A stretch of DNA of 64,000 nucleotides from Eubacterium sp. AF36-5BH (GTDB taxonomy: Bacteria; Bacillota; Clostridia; Lachnospirales; Lachnospiraceae). The stretch spans positions 1 through 64,000 of the forward strand of contig NZ_QTVG01000010.1 in the NCBI RefSeq assembly GCF_003460505.1, in the 5' to 3' direction. A program made the position numbers and the translations under genes. Below, piece after piece: positions 45,940-55,206 of this stretch (positions are counted from its first letter, which is position 1; every line of letters begins with the position of its first letter). Below the pieces are notes generated by a model. It was not told the origin of the DNA and ran no database searches. It saw nothing but the letters and a program-made list of their open reading frames with translations.

Positions 45940-47424
45940 ATGCCAGTATTTGATTTTAACAGTACACCAGATGAAAATAAAAAAGGTGAAGTTACATACA
46001 CAACGTTTGCTTCAAGTGAGAGCATAGCTTCAAAGGAACATCCAATAATGTTTTTGGATAATAAGAATCGTCAGTGGAAGCATCATTCCAGTGGTGTGTT
46101 CACAAATCCTATCAAAAAAACTTCTTTTGAATTTAATGAAGAGGACGGAACAGTTAGCGCTGATATTTTGAAAATAGATTCAAGATTTGTAAGCCTACTT
46201 AAATGGCTTGGTGAAAATCATATAAATGTAAGATTGTCAGGTGAAAATCAGGAAGAAGGATATGCGGTGTATAAAATTCGCGAAATTGCATTTGGCGGTG
46301 GAACAAAGCTTTCTGCTGAGGACGGCTTCCTTCAGTTTATGATTGAAAGACTATTAGCAAGCAATCCACCTGCAGAAGAAGTGGAAGATGAAGATCAGGA
46401 GGAAGAGGGAGACAGCATGAAACTGACAAGTCTTCAGAGCATTACTGATTTTATGAATTGTGCAGGAAAGACTTTACCTGATAATATTCGTTTATGGGCG
46501 AGAAGAAATTTGGCAGTAGCCCGTTCTAATGAAGTTTCACAGGAAGAAAGACATCACGCTCAAAGAGCACTTTCCATTATGATGAATGTTCAATGGAAAA
46601 ATAATTATTTCGAATCAATTGATCCTGATGAAGCAAGAAGAATTCTTGATGAAGAACTTTACGGAATGGAAAAAGTTAAACAGAGAATTATCGAGACAAT
46701 TATTCAGATTAACAGAACACATACACTTCCGGCGTATGGACTACTTTTAGTAGGACCTGCAGGAACAGGTAAATCTCAGATAGCTTACGCAGTAGCACGT
46801 ATTTTGAAATTACCTTGGACAACTTTAGATATGAGTTCAATTAATGATCCAGAGCAATTAACAGGAAGTTCACGTATATACACAAATGCAAAACCTGGTA
46901 TTATTATGGATGCTTTTTCAGTAGCAGGGGAGTCAAATCTGGTATTTATTATTAACGAATTAGACAAGGCTACATCAGGCAACGGAAAAGGAAATCCGGC
47001 TGATGTGTTATTAACACTTCTTGATAATCTTGGTTTTACAGATAACTATATGGAATGTATGATTCCAACAGTGGGCGTTTATCCAATTGCTACAGCTAAC
47101 GATAAGTCACAGATTAGTGCACCACTTATGTCAAGATTTGCAGTAATTGAATTACCTGATTATACAGCAGAAGAAAAGAAAATTATTTTCTCAAAATTTG
47201 CATTACCAAAAACATTAAAGAGAATTGGTTTGAAAGAAGATGAATGTATTATGACACCAGAGGCTATAGATGCTGTTGTAGACATTTATAAAAATACAAG
47301 TGGTATTAGAGATTTAGAGCAGGCAGCAGAACATATTACAGCAAATACACTTTATCAGATTGAAGTAAATCATGTTAAGTCAGTAACATTTGATGCAAAA
47401 ATGGTAAGAGAACTACTAGCATAG
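45940..47424 (+). CDS. Lon-like AAA+ ATPase lacking the protease domain
   Basis: A 494-residue cytoplasmic AAA+ protein. The N-terminal 200 residues have no recognised domain and include an acidic stretch (EEVEDEDQEEEGD). Then comes a Lon-like lead-in (LDEELYGMEKVKQRIIETI), Walker A in LLLVGPAGTGKSQIAYA (about 272), Walker B in VFIINELDKA, sensor 1 around IATANDKSQI, the Arg finger region in PLMSRFAVIELPDY, and a C-terminal lid. Lon normally continues with an S16 Ser-Lys protease; this protein stops. It is transcribed alone with AAAGGAG upstream. A remodelling or chaperone role on an unknown partner is likely. Confidence 0.85.
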   Translation: MPVFDFNSTPDENKKGEVTYTTFASSESIASKEHPIMFLDNKNRQWKHHSSGVFTNPIKKTSFEFNEEDGTVSADILKIDSRFVSLLKWLGENHINVRLSGENQEEGYAVYKIREIAFGGGTKLSAEDGFLQFMIERLLASNPPAEEVEDEDQEEEGDSMKLTSLQSITDFMNCAGKTLPDNIRLWARRNLAVARSNEVSQEERHHAQRALSIMMNVQWKNNYFESIDPDEARRILDEELYGMEKVKQRIIETIIQINRTHTLPAYGLLLVGPAGTGKSQIAYAVARILKLPWTTLDMSSINDPEQLTGSSRIYTNAKPGIIMDAFSVAGESNLVFIINELDKATSGNGKGNPADVLLTLLDNLGFTDNYMECMIPTVGVYPIATANDKSQISAPLMSRFAVIELPDYTAEEKKIIFSKFALPKTLKRIGLKEDECIMTPEAIDAVVDIYKNTSGIRDLEQAAEHITANTLYQIEVNHVKSVTFDAKMVRELLA

Positions 47425-47487
47425 AAACGCAAAAAGGAATGAAACAGTAAAGTGTTCATTCCTTTTTTGAAAGGAGTGAAAAAGTTA

Positions 47488-47613
47488 ATGGATAATGAGT
47501 TGAAAGATGACATTTTTTATTTTTGTACATTAATAGAATATATTTCAAGAAAAACAAAGAATCATAGGAAAGATGTAATTAATTATTTTGAGGAAGAGTA
47601 TATCAAATGTTAA
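47488..47613 (+). CDS. short DUF3791-like protein (truncated)
   Basis: A 41-codon frame with AAAGGAG before its ATG: FYFCTLIEYISRKTKNHRKDVINYF resembles the first half of DUF3791-type small proteins, which are about 65-75 residues and often pair with DUF3990 or toxin-like genes. It stops early, so it is probably a truncated copy. Confidence 0.45.
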   Translation: MDNELKDDIFYFCTLIEYISRKTKNHRKDVINYFEEEYIKC

Positions 47614-47771
47614 TTGTGTCTGTGAGTTCAAATGTAGAAATTGAAAAAACTATTAAAGAGGTATTCTCATCTTTTATTAGTGATGAAATTTCGAATTTTA
47701 ATTCTAACGTATATTATAGTAATCCGGATTATTTAAGATGTTCGTATTTAGATGGCAGAATGTTAGCATAA
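47607..47771 (+). CDS. small hypothetical protein overlapping the previous frame
   Basis: 54 codons starting at the ATG inside AAATGTTAA, overlapping the previous stop by 7 bases. Sequence starts LIVSVSSNVEIEKTIKEVF. No family recognised. It could be a coupled gene or a frameshifted continuation of a formerly longer protein. Low certainty. Confidence 0.35.
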   Translation: MLIVSVSSNVEIEKTIKEVFSSFISDEISNFNSNVYYSNPDYLRCSYLDGRMLA

Positions 47772-47800
47772 ATGCAGGTTGAGACAAATGTCAACTTGTT

Positions 47801-47850
47801 AGAAAGCACCATATATGAAATAGTATTTCATATATGGTGCTTTCTTTTTT
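47801..47850 (+). terminator. 22-bp perfect hairpin terminator
   Basis: AGAAAGCACCATATATGAAA and its exact complement separated by almost no loop, ending in TTTCTTTTTT. Very long and perfect for a terminator. Confidence 0.8.
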
Positions 47851-47964
47851 GGGGAGAATGAAAGTGAAACATATATGCGGTTATGAATTTATATTTCCAA
47901 GCATAAATCTTATAGCTTGGAAAGGTTAATGATTGCATGATTCAAGCAAGGAAAGGAGAGACTT

Positions 47965-50685
47965 ATGAAAAGATTTATTAGTTGGATTATATGTTTAAGT
48001 TTAATATTGGGAGGAATGCCACAGGTGCTTCCAGTAGCGGATACATATGGAGAAGAGACAGCTGAAACAGAGACAGGCAAAACAGTGGATCTTTCAAAAT
48101 ATAAGAATTTAACTATTGTATCAAGTGATATTGAAGATGAAGATGGAACAGGTATAGTGAGATGGACAAAGGATAAAACTTATGTAATATGTTCGGTTAA
48201 CACTGTTGTAGCTCCATCAGTAAAGTGCAAGTTAATAATTGAACCGGGAACAACAGTATTGTTTGGAACAGGAACAGGTGGACTTGATGGAGTAGAAAAA
48301 TCAGATGTGAAATATAGACCATATCCTATTTTCTGGGTTGATGAACATGGGAGTATTGAAGCAAAAGGGACAGAGGATGAACCTATAACTTTTAAAAATA
48401 TTGGTACACATGCAGGGTGGAATGGAATCGACATAACACTTCCTGATAGTGGAGAAGTTACAGATACATTTGAATATTGTAATTTCATTAACGGTAGTGC
48501 ACAGTTTAGAGATTTTACGGAAGGATTTATCGATGTATCGTATGGAACAGAAAAAACTAAATTTAATTTAACAATTGATAATTGCAAATTTGATAGTACA
48601 GAGTTAGTTAATAGAGATATTCTACAACCTAGTGAAATAGGGGCAGGTCTCTATTATGGAGACCATGATGGAAATAAAGTTGAGGCAAACATTAAGGTGT
48701 CAAATTCCACCTTTAAATCACTTTCAATGGGCATTGAGGCCTGTGTTTCAGCTTACTATGATGAATATTTATACAATGAAAATCTGAAATGTACAATTGA
48801 GAATAATGTGTTTGAAAATAATATAACGGGCTCATATAATCCATCTGTTATATGGGGCGGAAATGCCAAGGTAATTAATAATACATTTTATACTATGGAA
48901 GGAGGAGCACTAACCAAGAGTGCTCTGGATTTAGAAGGACAATGTGACTATGTGCTTGAAGGTAATGTATTTCATGGAAGTCAATCTACTGATAAGGGAA
49001 AGGTAAATGAGTGTACTCCGATTTGTATCAGATTTGGTGCAAATGTGAACCCAGAAACCAGAAGCTATAAAGAAAATAAATGTGATTACCCTACAAGTTA
49101 CGGAAAATTAATTAAACTTAAAGGTAGTATGATAAAAGAGGAAAGTACTTTAGGAAAGGTGGAAGGATTAGAGTATTGGTACTATGCATGTACCACTGGC
49201 TATAAGAATGGCGTTAAATCAAAAGTAATATTTGAACCGGGGACCTCACATCTGATTAGTTCATTAGAAACAAGTTACAATGGAGAATTAGTGGCTAAAG
49301 GAACAAAAGAAGAACCTATAAAATTTGTTTCAGGAAGTAGCAGGGGAATAGATACAGGGGCAGACAAGATTTCCTTGCAGCAAAATTCTTCTTCAGAATA
49401 TTTAGAAGGCAAGGCAACCTTTGAAAATTGTCAGTTTGATGGTGTTGGATTAGATGCTAACATAATTAGTAAAAGCACAGATGAAGGCTTAAATGGAGAA
49501 ATACCATTAGTTTTTTCTGTAAAAGATTGTATTTTCAAAAATATGTCTACTGGATTAGATATAGGCTTTGATTGCTATTATGATTATATTTATGGAAGAG
49601 TTTCAATAGAAAATGTAGACATAGAAGGAATAGAAAATGATTCTTTTACAGGAATGTTTGTGTCATCATATGGAAGTAAAATTCCTAAGGGAAATATTTT
49701 TAAAGCATCAAATTGTAAAATACATAATTTCAATTATAAGGATTATGAGGGTGTGGCACTACAGGCAGAAGTTTCAGAAGAAACGGCTGATAAAGTAGTG
49801 TTTGAAAATATAACAATGGCAGACAATAATTATGGAATCATTGCAAAGAAAAACAGATTAACAAAGTTACCAATTATAAAAAATTGCATAATAGCAGGAA
49901 ATAAGAAAGGTTTTGATTTTAATAATGAAATAGATACATCAAGCATAACTTACTCTTGTATTTACAATGATTCTTGGAATGGAAACACTTATGGTTATGG
50001 AGAAGGTTGCATATTCACAGATCCATTGTTTGCTGATTCTAAAAATGGTGATTTTCATCTAATGTCAAAAGCAGGAAGATGGTATAATTCACAGTGGGTA
50101 GTTGATGATGTATCAAGTCCTTGTATAGATGCAGGGGATGAAAATAGTGATTACTCAAACGAGCCTGCACCTAATGGTGGAAAAGTAAATATGGGTTACT
50201 ACGGAAATACAGCAGAGGCGTCAAAAACTGAAGACGGTTCAACCAGTATAGAAACATCACAACAGACAACAACACCACAGCAAACAACAGGTTTACAGAC
50301 AACACCAACTAACGTTACAACACCACAACAAACAAAGATCACAATAAAGCAAACTACAACATCGCAGGTAACAACTAAAAAAATAAAACTCAAAGCACCT
50401 GTGATTAAAAAAATAACAAAAGTATCTAAGAAGATAAATATTAAGTTTAAGAAGATTACAGTTAGTGGTGGTTATTATCAAATACAATATTCTACAAACG
50501 GAAAATTTAAAAAAGCCAAAACAGTAAATGTTAAGGCTTCGAAAACTAAAGTTACAATAAAAAGACTAAAGAGCAAAAAGAAATATTTTGTTAGGGCAAG
50601 AATTTACAGAAAAGTAAAAATTAACGGAAAAACTAAGAAAATATATTCTGCCTGGTCTAAAACAAAAAAAATCAGAATAAAATAG
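47965..50685 (+). CDS. secreted beta-helix surface protein with basic FN3-like tail
   Basis: A 906-residue exported protein. After the signal peptide (about 1-30), two right-handed parallel beta-helix-like blocks follow (about 80-340 and 400-640). They have recurring patterns such as LIIEPGTTVLFG, DEPITFKNIG, ATFENCQFDGV and LPIIKNCIIAGN that are typical of pectin-lyase-fold and DUF1565/right-handed beta-helix proteins. The end of the helix has PLFADSKNGDFHLMSKAGRW and SPCIDAGDENSDY. A Thr/Gln linker and a basic FN3-like domain (about 815-906) finish it. No catalytic residues can be assigned, so polysaccharide lyase versus adhesin stays open. GGAAAGGAGAG precedes the ATG. Confidence 0.85.
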   Translation: MKRFISWIICLSLILGGMPQVLPVADTYGEETAETETGKTVDLSKYKNLTIVSSDIEDEDGTGIVRWTKDKTYVICSVNTVVAPSVKCKLIIEPGTTVLFGTGTGGLDGVEKSDVKYRPYPIFWVDEHGSIEAKGTEDEPITFKNIGTHAGWNGIDITLPDSGEVTDTFEYCNFINGSAQFRDFTEGFIDVSYGTEKTKFNLTIDNCKFDSTELVNRDILQPSEIGAGLYYGDHDGNKVEANIKVSNSTFKSLSMGIEACVSAYYDEYLYNENLKCTIENNVFENNITGSYNPSVIWGGNAKVINNTFYTMEGGALTKSALDLEGQCDYVLEGNVFHGSQSTDKGKVNECTPICIRFGANVNPETRSYKENKCDYPTSYGKLIKLKGSMIKEESTLGKVEGLEYWYYACTTGYKNGVKSKVIFEPGTSHLISSLETSYNGELVAKGTKEEPIKFVSGSSRGIDTGADKISLQQNSSSEYLEGKATFENCQFDGVGLDANIISKSTDEGLNGEIPLVFSVKDCIFKNMSTGLDIGFDCYYDYIYGRVSIENVDIEGIENDSFTGMFVSSYGSKIPKGNIFKASNCKIHNFNYKDYEGVALQAEVSEETADKVVFENITMADNNYGIIAKKNRLTKLPIIKNCIIAGNKKGFDFNNEIDTSSITYSCIYNDSWNGNTYGYGEGCIFTDPLFADSKNGDFHLMSKAGRWYNSQWVVDDVSSPCIDAGDENSDYSNEPAPNGGKVNMGYYGNTAEASKTEDGSTSIETSQQTTTPQQTTGLQTTPTNVTTPQQTKITIKQTTTSQVTTKKIKLKAPVIKKITKVSKKINIKFKKITVSGGYYQIQYSTNGKFKKAKTVNVKASKTKVTIKRLKSKKKYFVRARIYRKVKINGKTKKIYSAWSKTKKIRIK

Positions 50686-50706
50686 TAGAGTATAGAGAAT
50701 AACTCA

Positions 50707-51116
50707 GAAATATTGTATCATCCGTATGTCATGCAGTTCCAATTGCAAGCCTTTTGCCAGTATTGTTCTTTGTATTCTTTAGTTGTTCAGAATATCTGTT
50801 TAGCTTGAATTACACTTTATATCAGATTGCGTTCCCTGTAATGATGGTTGTACTTCCAACAGTTGGAGCAAACATTCCATTTTGTGTTGAAGCAATTGTA
50901 TCAGGTAATGATACACCTGACAAAATGGAAAAGACAGGTTGGACACTTGTAAAAAGTGAAACAGTAGATGCACCTGTTATTGATGAATTGCCTATTACAT
51001 TAGAATGTCGTCTTGAGGAAATGAATCAGTATGACCAAACATACAGAGTAGTTGCAGAAATTGTAACAATACAAGCTATGTGGCAATTGAGAATTGAAAT
51101 ATTATGTAAATATTGA
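50707..51116 (+). pseudogene. chimera of a membrane-protein scrap and a flavin reductase scrap
   Basis: The frame is a fusion of two unrelated pieces. Up to about 50900 it is a hydrophobic piece (PVLFFVFFSCSEYLFSLNY, IAFPVMMVVLPTVG) of unknown or possibly germination-permease-like origin. From about 50915 it reads like the middle of a flavoredoxin/flavin reductase (KTGWTLVKSETVDAPVIDEL, ITLECRLEEMN, YRVVAEIV). It ends by running into the 3' end of the opposite-strand transporter. No ribosome site. Debris from a rearrangement. Confidence 0.6.
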
Positions 51117-51878
51117 AAAAGTCATAACTATAATTCCAAGAATAACAAGAATAATACCGGTAGCTCTATTTAAGGTTTTAGGTGTTGCTTTATTAGCAAA
51201 TACAGCTGCAATTCTTGCCCACAACAATGTGAACACAATACAAAGAATCCATACTGTAAAATCAGGCATACCGCCAATGGTAAAATGAGAAATGGCTCCT
51301 GTAAAGGCAGTAAAACTCATAATAAATACACTTGTTCCAACGGCTGTTTTTAATTCATAACCAAGTACAGAAGTTAGAATAAGAAGCATCATCATGCCAC
51401 CTCCTGCACCAATGAAACCACAAATAAATCCAATTAAAATTCCACAAATTAAGGATTGAACGGCACGCTTCTTTGCAGGGACATTTTCCATAGCCTCTTT
51501 AGTAGTCATAACTGGTTTGACAATAAATTTAATTCCAAGAAGAAATGTCATAAATACTGAAAAATTTCCCATTGTAGTCGAAGGCACTAAGCTTGAAATG
51601 TAGCTACCAACAACGGTGAAAAGCAAAACACTTATCATCATTATAAGACCATTTCGAACATCGAGATTTTTATGTTTCCCATAAGTGTAAGCTGAAATAG
51701 CACTGGCTAGAACATCTGATGACAGAGCAATTCCAACGGCTATATAAGGGTCTATTCCAAGAAATGTAATTAATATAGGACTAATAACTGCAGCAGCACT
51801 CATGCCTGCAAATCCTGTTCCAAGACCGGCGCCCATGCCGGCAAAAAAAGTAACTATAATTGTAATTAGTATATCCAT
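51102..51878 (-). CDS. TSUP (TauE/SafE) family transporter
   Basis: A 258-residue integral membrane protein, about eight helices. Family signatures: AGMGAGLGTGFAGMSAAAVISPIL near the start and FICGFIGAGGGMMMLLIL in the second half, with the PIL/ILIG patterns of TauE/SafE proteins. These export sulfite, sulfonates or small organic anions; the substrate here is unknown. Weak ribosome site (AAGAAAG). It is convergent with the debris at 50707-51116. Confidence 0.92.
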   Translation of the reverse strand: MDILITIIVTFFAGMGAGLGTGFAGMSAAAVISPILITFLGIDPYIAVGIALSSDVLASAISAYTYGKHKNLDVRNGLIMMISVLLFTVVGSYISSLVPSTTMGNFSVFMTFLLGIKFIVKPVMTTKEAMENVPAKKRAVQSLICGILIGFICGFIGAGGGMMMLLILTSVLGYELKTAVGTSVFIMSFTAFTGAISHFTIGGMPDFTVWILCIVFTLLWARIAAVFANKATPKTLNRATGIILVILGIIVMTFSIFT

Positions 51879-52110
51879 TTTCTATTCACTTTCTTAATGT
51901 TATTGTATTTTATTTATCAAATTATCTCACAAATTTATTTCATTTGCAAAATTAAAGTTTAATATCTTCTCTATTTTAACATTTATATTTATATATGGAA
52001 GATTTAATTTATAATATATGGTAGTTAAAATTTAAAATATTTCTGTGCAATGGAATTGTTTCAAATCTTATTATGCAACATAACATTAAAAGATTAAAAT
52101 AAGGATAATT

Positions 52111-52175
52111 TATGAAAGGAGACTTTGTTTTGTAAGTGAAATAAGACTAATTTACAAAATGATATAATATGTATA
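52111..52175 (+). promoter_or_regulatory. hairpin between Shine-Dalgarno and start of the HD gene
   Basis: AAAGGAGA (52115-52122), then an 8-bp stem TTTTGTAA (52128-52135) / TTACAAAA (52152-52159), then ATG at 52169. Skipping the stem-loop leaves 14 bases between site and start. Confidence 0.45.
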
Positions 52176-52729
52176 TGAACAAAATTATAGAAACTGAGAA
52201 CATAAATAACGAAAACATAAATAATGAAAATAATAGAAAAGAAATAATTAGAAAACTATACATTGAAATGATTAAATTATATCAAGGAGATGCTAAACGT
52301 ATACATCATTTTACTAAGGTAAATGCCTATGGAAAGCTAATTGCAGAATTAGAACAAGTTAGCCCTGAAACTTATTTCATAATTGATGCAGCAACTTTGA
52401 CTCATGACATAGGTATACATACATGTGAAGAAAAATATGGAAACTGCAATGGAAAACTTCAGGAGCAGGAAGGTCCGGAATTGGCAAAAGAACTGCTTGG
52501 TAAAATAGGAGTTAATGAAGAAATTTCTAAAAGAGTGCAGTATTTAATAGGTCATCATCATACATACAATAACATTGACGGTTTAGATTACCAGATATTA
52601 GTCGAGTCTGATTTCTTAGTTAATTTGTATGAAGATGGAGCATCTAAGGAAGCGGTGGAAACAGCATATAATAAAATATTTAAAACAGAAGCAGGGAAGA
52701 AAATTTGCAGGGAAATGTTCGGCATATAA
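52169..52729 (+). CDS. HD domain phosphohydrolase
   Basis: A 186-residue HD-domain protein. After an Asn-rich start comes MIKLYQGDAKRIHHFTKV (first His), then the HD in TLTHDIGIHTCEEKYGNCNG, HHHTYNNIDGLDYQILVESDFL and a C-terminal helix pair. It belongs to the small stand-alone HD family (YedJ/RelA-unrelated). The substrate is unknown; nucleotides are likely. The nearest Shine-Dalgarno is 46 bases upstream, behind a hairpin. A TATAAT occurs directly before the ATG, so a shorter start inside the gene cannot be excluded. Confidence 0.87.
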   Translation: MYMNKIIETENINNENINNENNRKEIIRKLYIEMIKLYQGDAKRIHHFTKVNAYGKLIAELEQVSPETYFIIDAATLTHDIGIHTCEEKYGNCNGKLQEQEGPELAKELLGKIGVNEEISKRVQYLIGHHHTYNNIDGLDYQILVESDFLVNLYEDGASKEAVETAYNKIFKTEAGKKICREMFGI

Positions 52730-52732
52730 ATA

Positions 52733-52773
52733 TACCCTCTTTATCGTACGATGAGCGAACTGTAAAGAGGGTA
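52733..52773. terminator. bidirectional hairpin
   Basis: TACCCTCTTTA / TAAAGAGGGTA perfect 11-bp stem between convergent genes. Confidence 0.75.
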
Positions 52774-52798
52774 TTGTTAATAAAATTATAACAAATGA

Positions 52799-53629
52799 TT
52801 ATAACTCATGGAAAATTGGCTTCATTTTTTCAAAAGTACAAAATCTTGTGAAGCCAATCTCTTTTAGAATTCCTTTCGCTTCATCAATGTAAGCACCTAA
52901 ATGTTCAGGTTTATGGCTGTCACTGCCAATAGTAATAATTTCGCCCCCTAATTCTTTGTACAATTTCAAAATATCAATAGAAGGGGTTGTGTTTTTTAAA
53001 CCGTATCTATGATATGAAGTGTTGAATTCTATTCCTTTGCCGTCTGCTATAACGGTTTTAATAATCTCCGTAATAATAGGTTTAACTTTTTCGAAAGGAT
53101 AAACACCCTGCTCATCATATCGTACAATAAGGTCAGGATGCCCTAAGACACTATAGTTTTTGTAGGATTTTACAACGTTAAGAAGTTCCTCATAATAACG
53201 TTCATTATATTCCTGCTGAGTTCTTCCTTCCTGAAATTCTCCCGTCCAAAATTCTTTATCCTCAACCTGATGAATGGAAAGAATAATAAAATCAAAAGGA
53301 TATTTTTTAAACAAAGCTTCATATTGTGGAATAGTGTGAGTTTGAATTCCGAATTCCAAGCCGAGCTTAATGGAAATATCTTTTGAATATTTTTTCTGCA
53401 ATTCACTAATTTGCTTTACATATAATGGATAATTTACGTTGACAATAGCACTACCGTCTCTATAAATAATAGGTTTTCCGCTATCCCAATCATCTCTAAC
53501 ACCATAATCTACATGGTCCGTAAAGCAAATTTCATTTATGCCTTTTTGGATAGCATCTTTTACAACCGTTTCCATAGGGTAAACTGAATCGTCACTGTAT
53601 TCACAATGTACATGATAATCTGCAAACAT
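52799..53629 (-). CDS. hisJ: histidinol-phosphatase (HisJ type, PHP domain)
   Basis: A 276-residue PHP-superfamily phosphatase: ADYHVHCEYSDDS (H-x-H metal site), CFTDHVDYGV, the FGIQTH segment, VLGHPDLIVRYD and TIGSDSHKPEHLG. This is the HisJ/HisK branch that dephosphorylates histidinol phosphate in histidine biosynthesis; no other his gene is near, so the role rests on the family. The Shine-Dalgarno GAGGAGG is 29 bases upstream of the ATG, with a 6-bp hairpin (GATGTA/TACATC) between them. Confidence 0.88.
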   Translation of the reverse strand: MFADYHVHCEYSDDSVYPMETVVKDAIQKGINEICFTDHVDYGVRDDWDSGKPIIYRDGSAIVNVNYPLYVKQISELQKKYSKDISIKLGLEFGIQTHTIPQYEALFKKYPFDFIILSIHQVEDKEFWTGEFQEGRTQQEYNERYYEELLNVVKSYKNYSVLGHPDLIVRYDEQGVYPFEKVKPIITEIIKTVIADGKGIEFNTSYHRYGLKNTTPSIDILKLYKELGGEIITIGSDSHKPEHLGAYIDEAKGILKEIGFTRFCTFEKMKPIFHEL

Positions 53630-53865
53630 AAAATTTACTGATGTATTTTCTACATCGTCCTCCTCTCGTATGTTTTTTGCTTGTTTAAAAAAATATTAAA
53701 GCATTAATCATTTTGATATGCTTAAATAAATACTATAATGTTAATATGAGAATATTATACAATCGTTTATAAAACTTTCAATATAATATATAATATTATA
53801 AAAATAATAGTTAAAAAATGTGGGCAGGAAAATATATAATGCAAAAATTTACGGAGGAAACAAAA

Positions 53866-55194
53866 ATGGATAACGAATATTTTGATATAGCAAATAACCT
53901 TATGAAGTTTATAGAAAAAAGCCCAAGTGCTTTTCACGTGGTAGATAATTTTTCAAAAATTCTGGATGATGCAGGCTTTATTAAGCTGAATGAGAAAGAC
54001 AAGTGGAAACTTTTTTCAGGAAATAAATACTACGTTACAAGAAATGGCTCATCAATTATAGCTTTTTGTATGCCGGAAGAATTGGATTTTACTAATTTCC
54101 AAATCGCTGCAGCTCACAGCGACGCACCGGCTTTTAAAATAAAAGAAAATCCTGAAATAATAAAGGACAATAATTATGTGTCCCTTAATGTTGAAAAATA
54201 CGGTGGTATGCTTATGGCACCATGGTTTGACAGACCACTTTCTGTAGCTGGTCGTGTGATTGTAAAAGAGGGGGCAGCATTAAAACCAATTCTTGTTAAT
54301 GTGGACAGAGATTTGTGTACCATACCGAACCTTGCAATTCACATGAACAGGGAGGCAAACACCGGAGTAAAATATAATCCACAAAAGGACATGCTACCGC
54401 TTATAGGTGAAGGCGAAAACAAAGATGTATTTAACAGTATTATTGCCGAGACAATAAATACAGATGAACAGGCAATTATAAGCAGTGATTTGTTTTTGTA
54501 TAACAGAGAAAAAGGAACAGTTTGGGGAGCAAATAATGAATTTATTTCTGCACCAAGACTTGACGATGTTATGTGTGCTTATAGCTGTATGGGTGCGTTA
54601 ATAAACAGAAGTGATGTAAATGAAGAAAGCGTGGCAGTGTGTGCGATTTTTGATAATGAGGAAGTAGGTAGCACTACTAAACAGGGTGCCGATTCAACAT
54701 TTTTATCTGATGTTCTTACAAGAATTGCTTTGTGCGTTGGAAAGGATGAGGAAGATTTAATGAGAGCCTATGCCCAGTCATTTATGTTGTCAGCAGACAA
54801 TGCCCATGGAATTCATCCTAACTATATGGAAAAAGCAGATCCAACAAACAGACCTTATATGAATCAGGGAATTGTTATAAAATACAATGCTAATCAGAAA
54901 TATACAACTGATGGAATTTCGGCAGCGGTGTTTAAGGAAATATGTGAAAAGGCTGACGTGCCAATTCAAACTTATGTAAATCGTTCAGACATAGCAGGCG
55001 GTTCAACTCTTGGAAATATTTCAAACAGCCACGTTTCAATTAACACTGTTGATATTGGGCTTGCTCAGTTGGCAATGCACTCACCATATGAAACAGCAGG
55101 AATAAAGGATACATGGTATATGTTAAAGGCTGTAAAAGAGTTTTACGAAACACCTATTATAGCAGGAAGAGACGGAGTGTTTACATTGGAATAA
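53866..55194 (+). CDS. apeB: M18 family aminopeptidase
   Basis: A 442-residue dinuclear zinc peptidase of the M18 (aspartyl aminopeptidase-like) family: AAHSDAPAFKIKEN (first metal His/Asp), ISAPRLDDVMCAYSC, FDNEEVGSTTKQGADS (catalytic Glu pair) and SADNAHGIHPNY. The length is normal. Start 53866 is chosen for the CGGAGGAAA site 8 bases upstream; a longer reading from 53818 lacks one. It removes N-terminal, often acidic, residues from peptides in the cytoplasm. Confidence 0.94.
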   Translation: MDNEYFDIANNLMKFIEKSPSAFHVVDNFSKILDDAGFIKLNEKDKWKLFSGNKYYVTRNGSSIIAFCMPEELDFTNFQIAAAHSDAPAFKIKENPEIIKDNNYVSLNVEKYGGMLMAPWFDRPLSVAGRVIVKEGAALKPILVNVDRDLCTIPNLAIHMNREANTGVKYNPQKDMLPLIGEGENKDVFNSIIAETINTDEQAIISSDLFLYNREKGTVWGANNEFISAPRLDDVMCAYSCMGALINRSDVNEESVAVCAIFDNEEVGSTTKQGADSTFLSDVLTRIALCVGKDEEDLMRAYAQSFMLSADNAHGIHPNYMEKADPTNRPYMNQGIVIKYNANQKYTTDGISAAVFKEICEKADVPIQTYVNRSDIAGGSTLGNISNSHVSINTVDIGLAQLAMHSPYETAGIKDTWYMLKAVKEFYETPIIAGRDGVFTLE

Positions 55195-55206
55195 ATAGAT
55201 TTGGTC

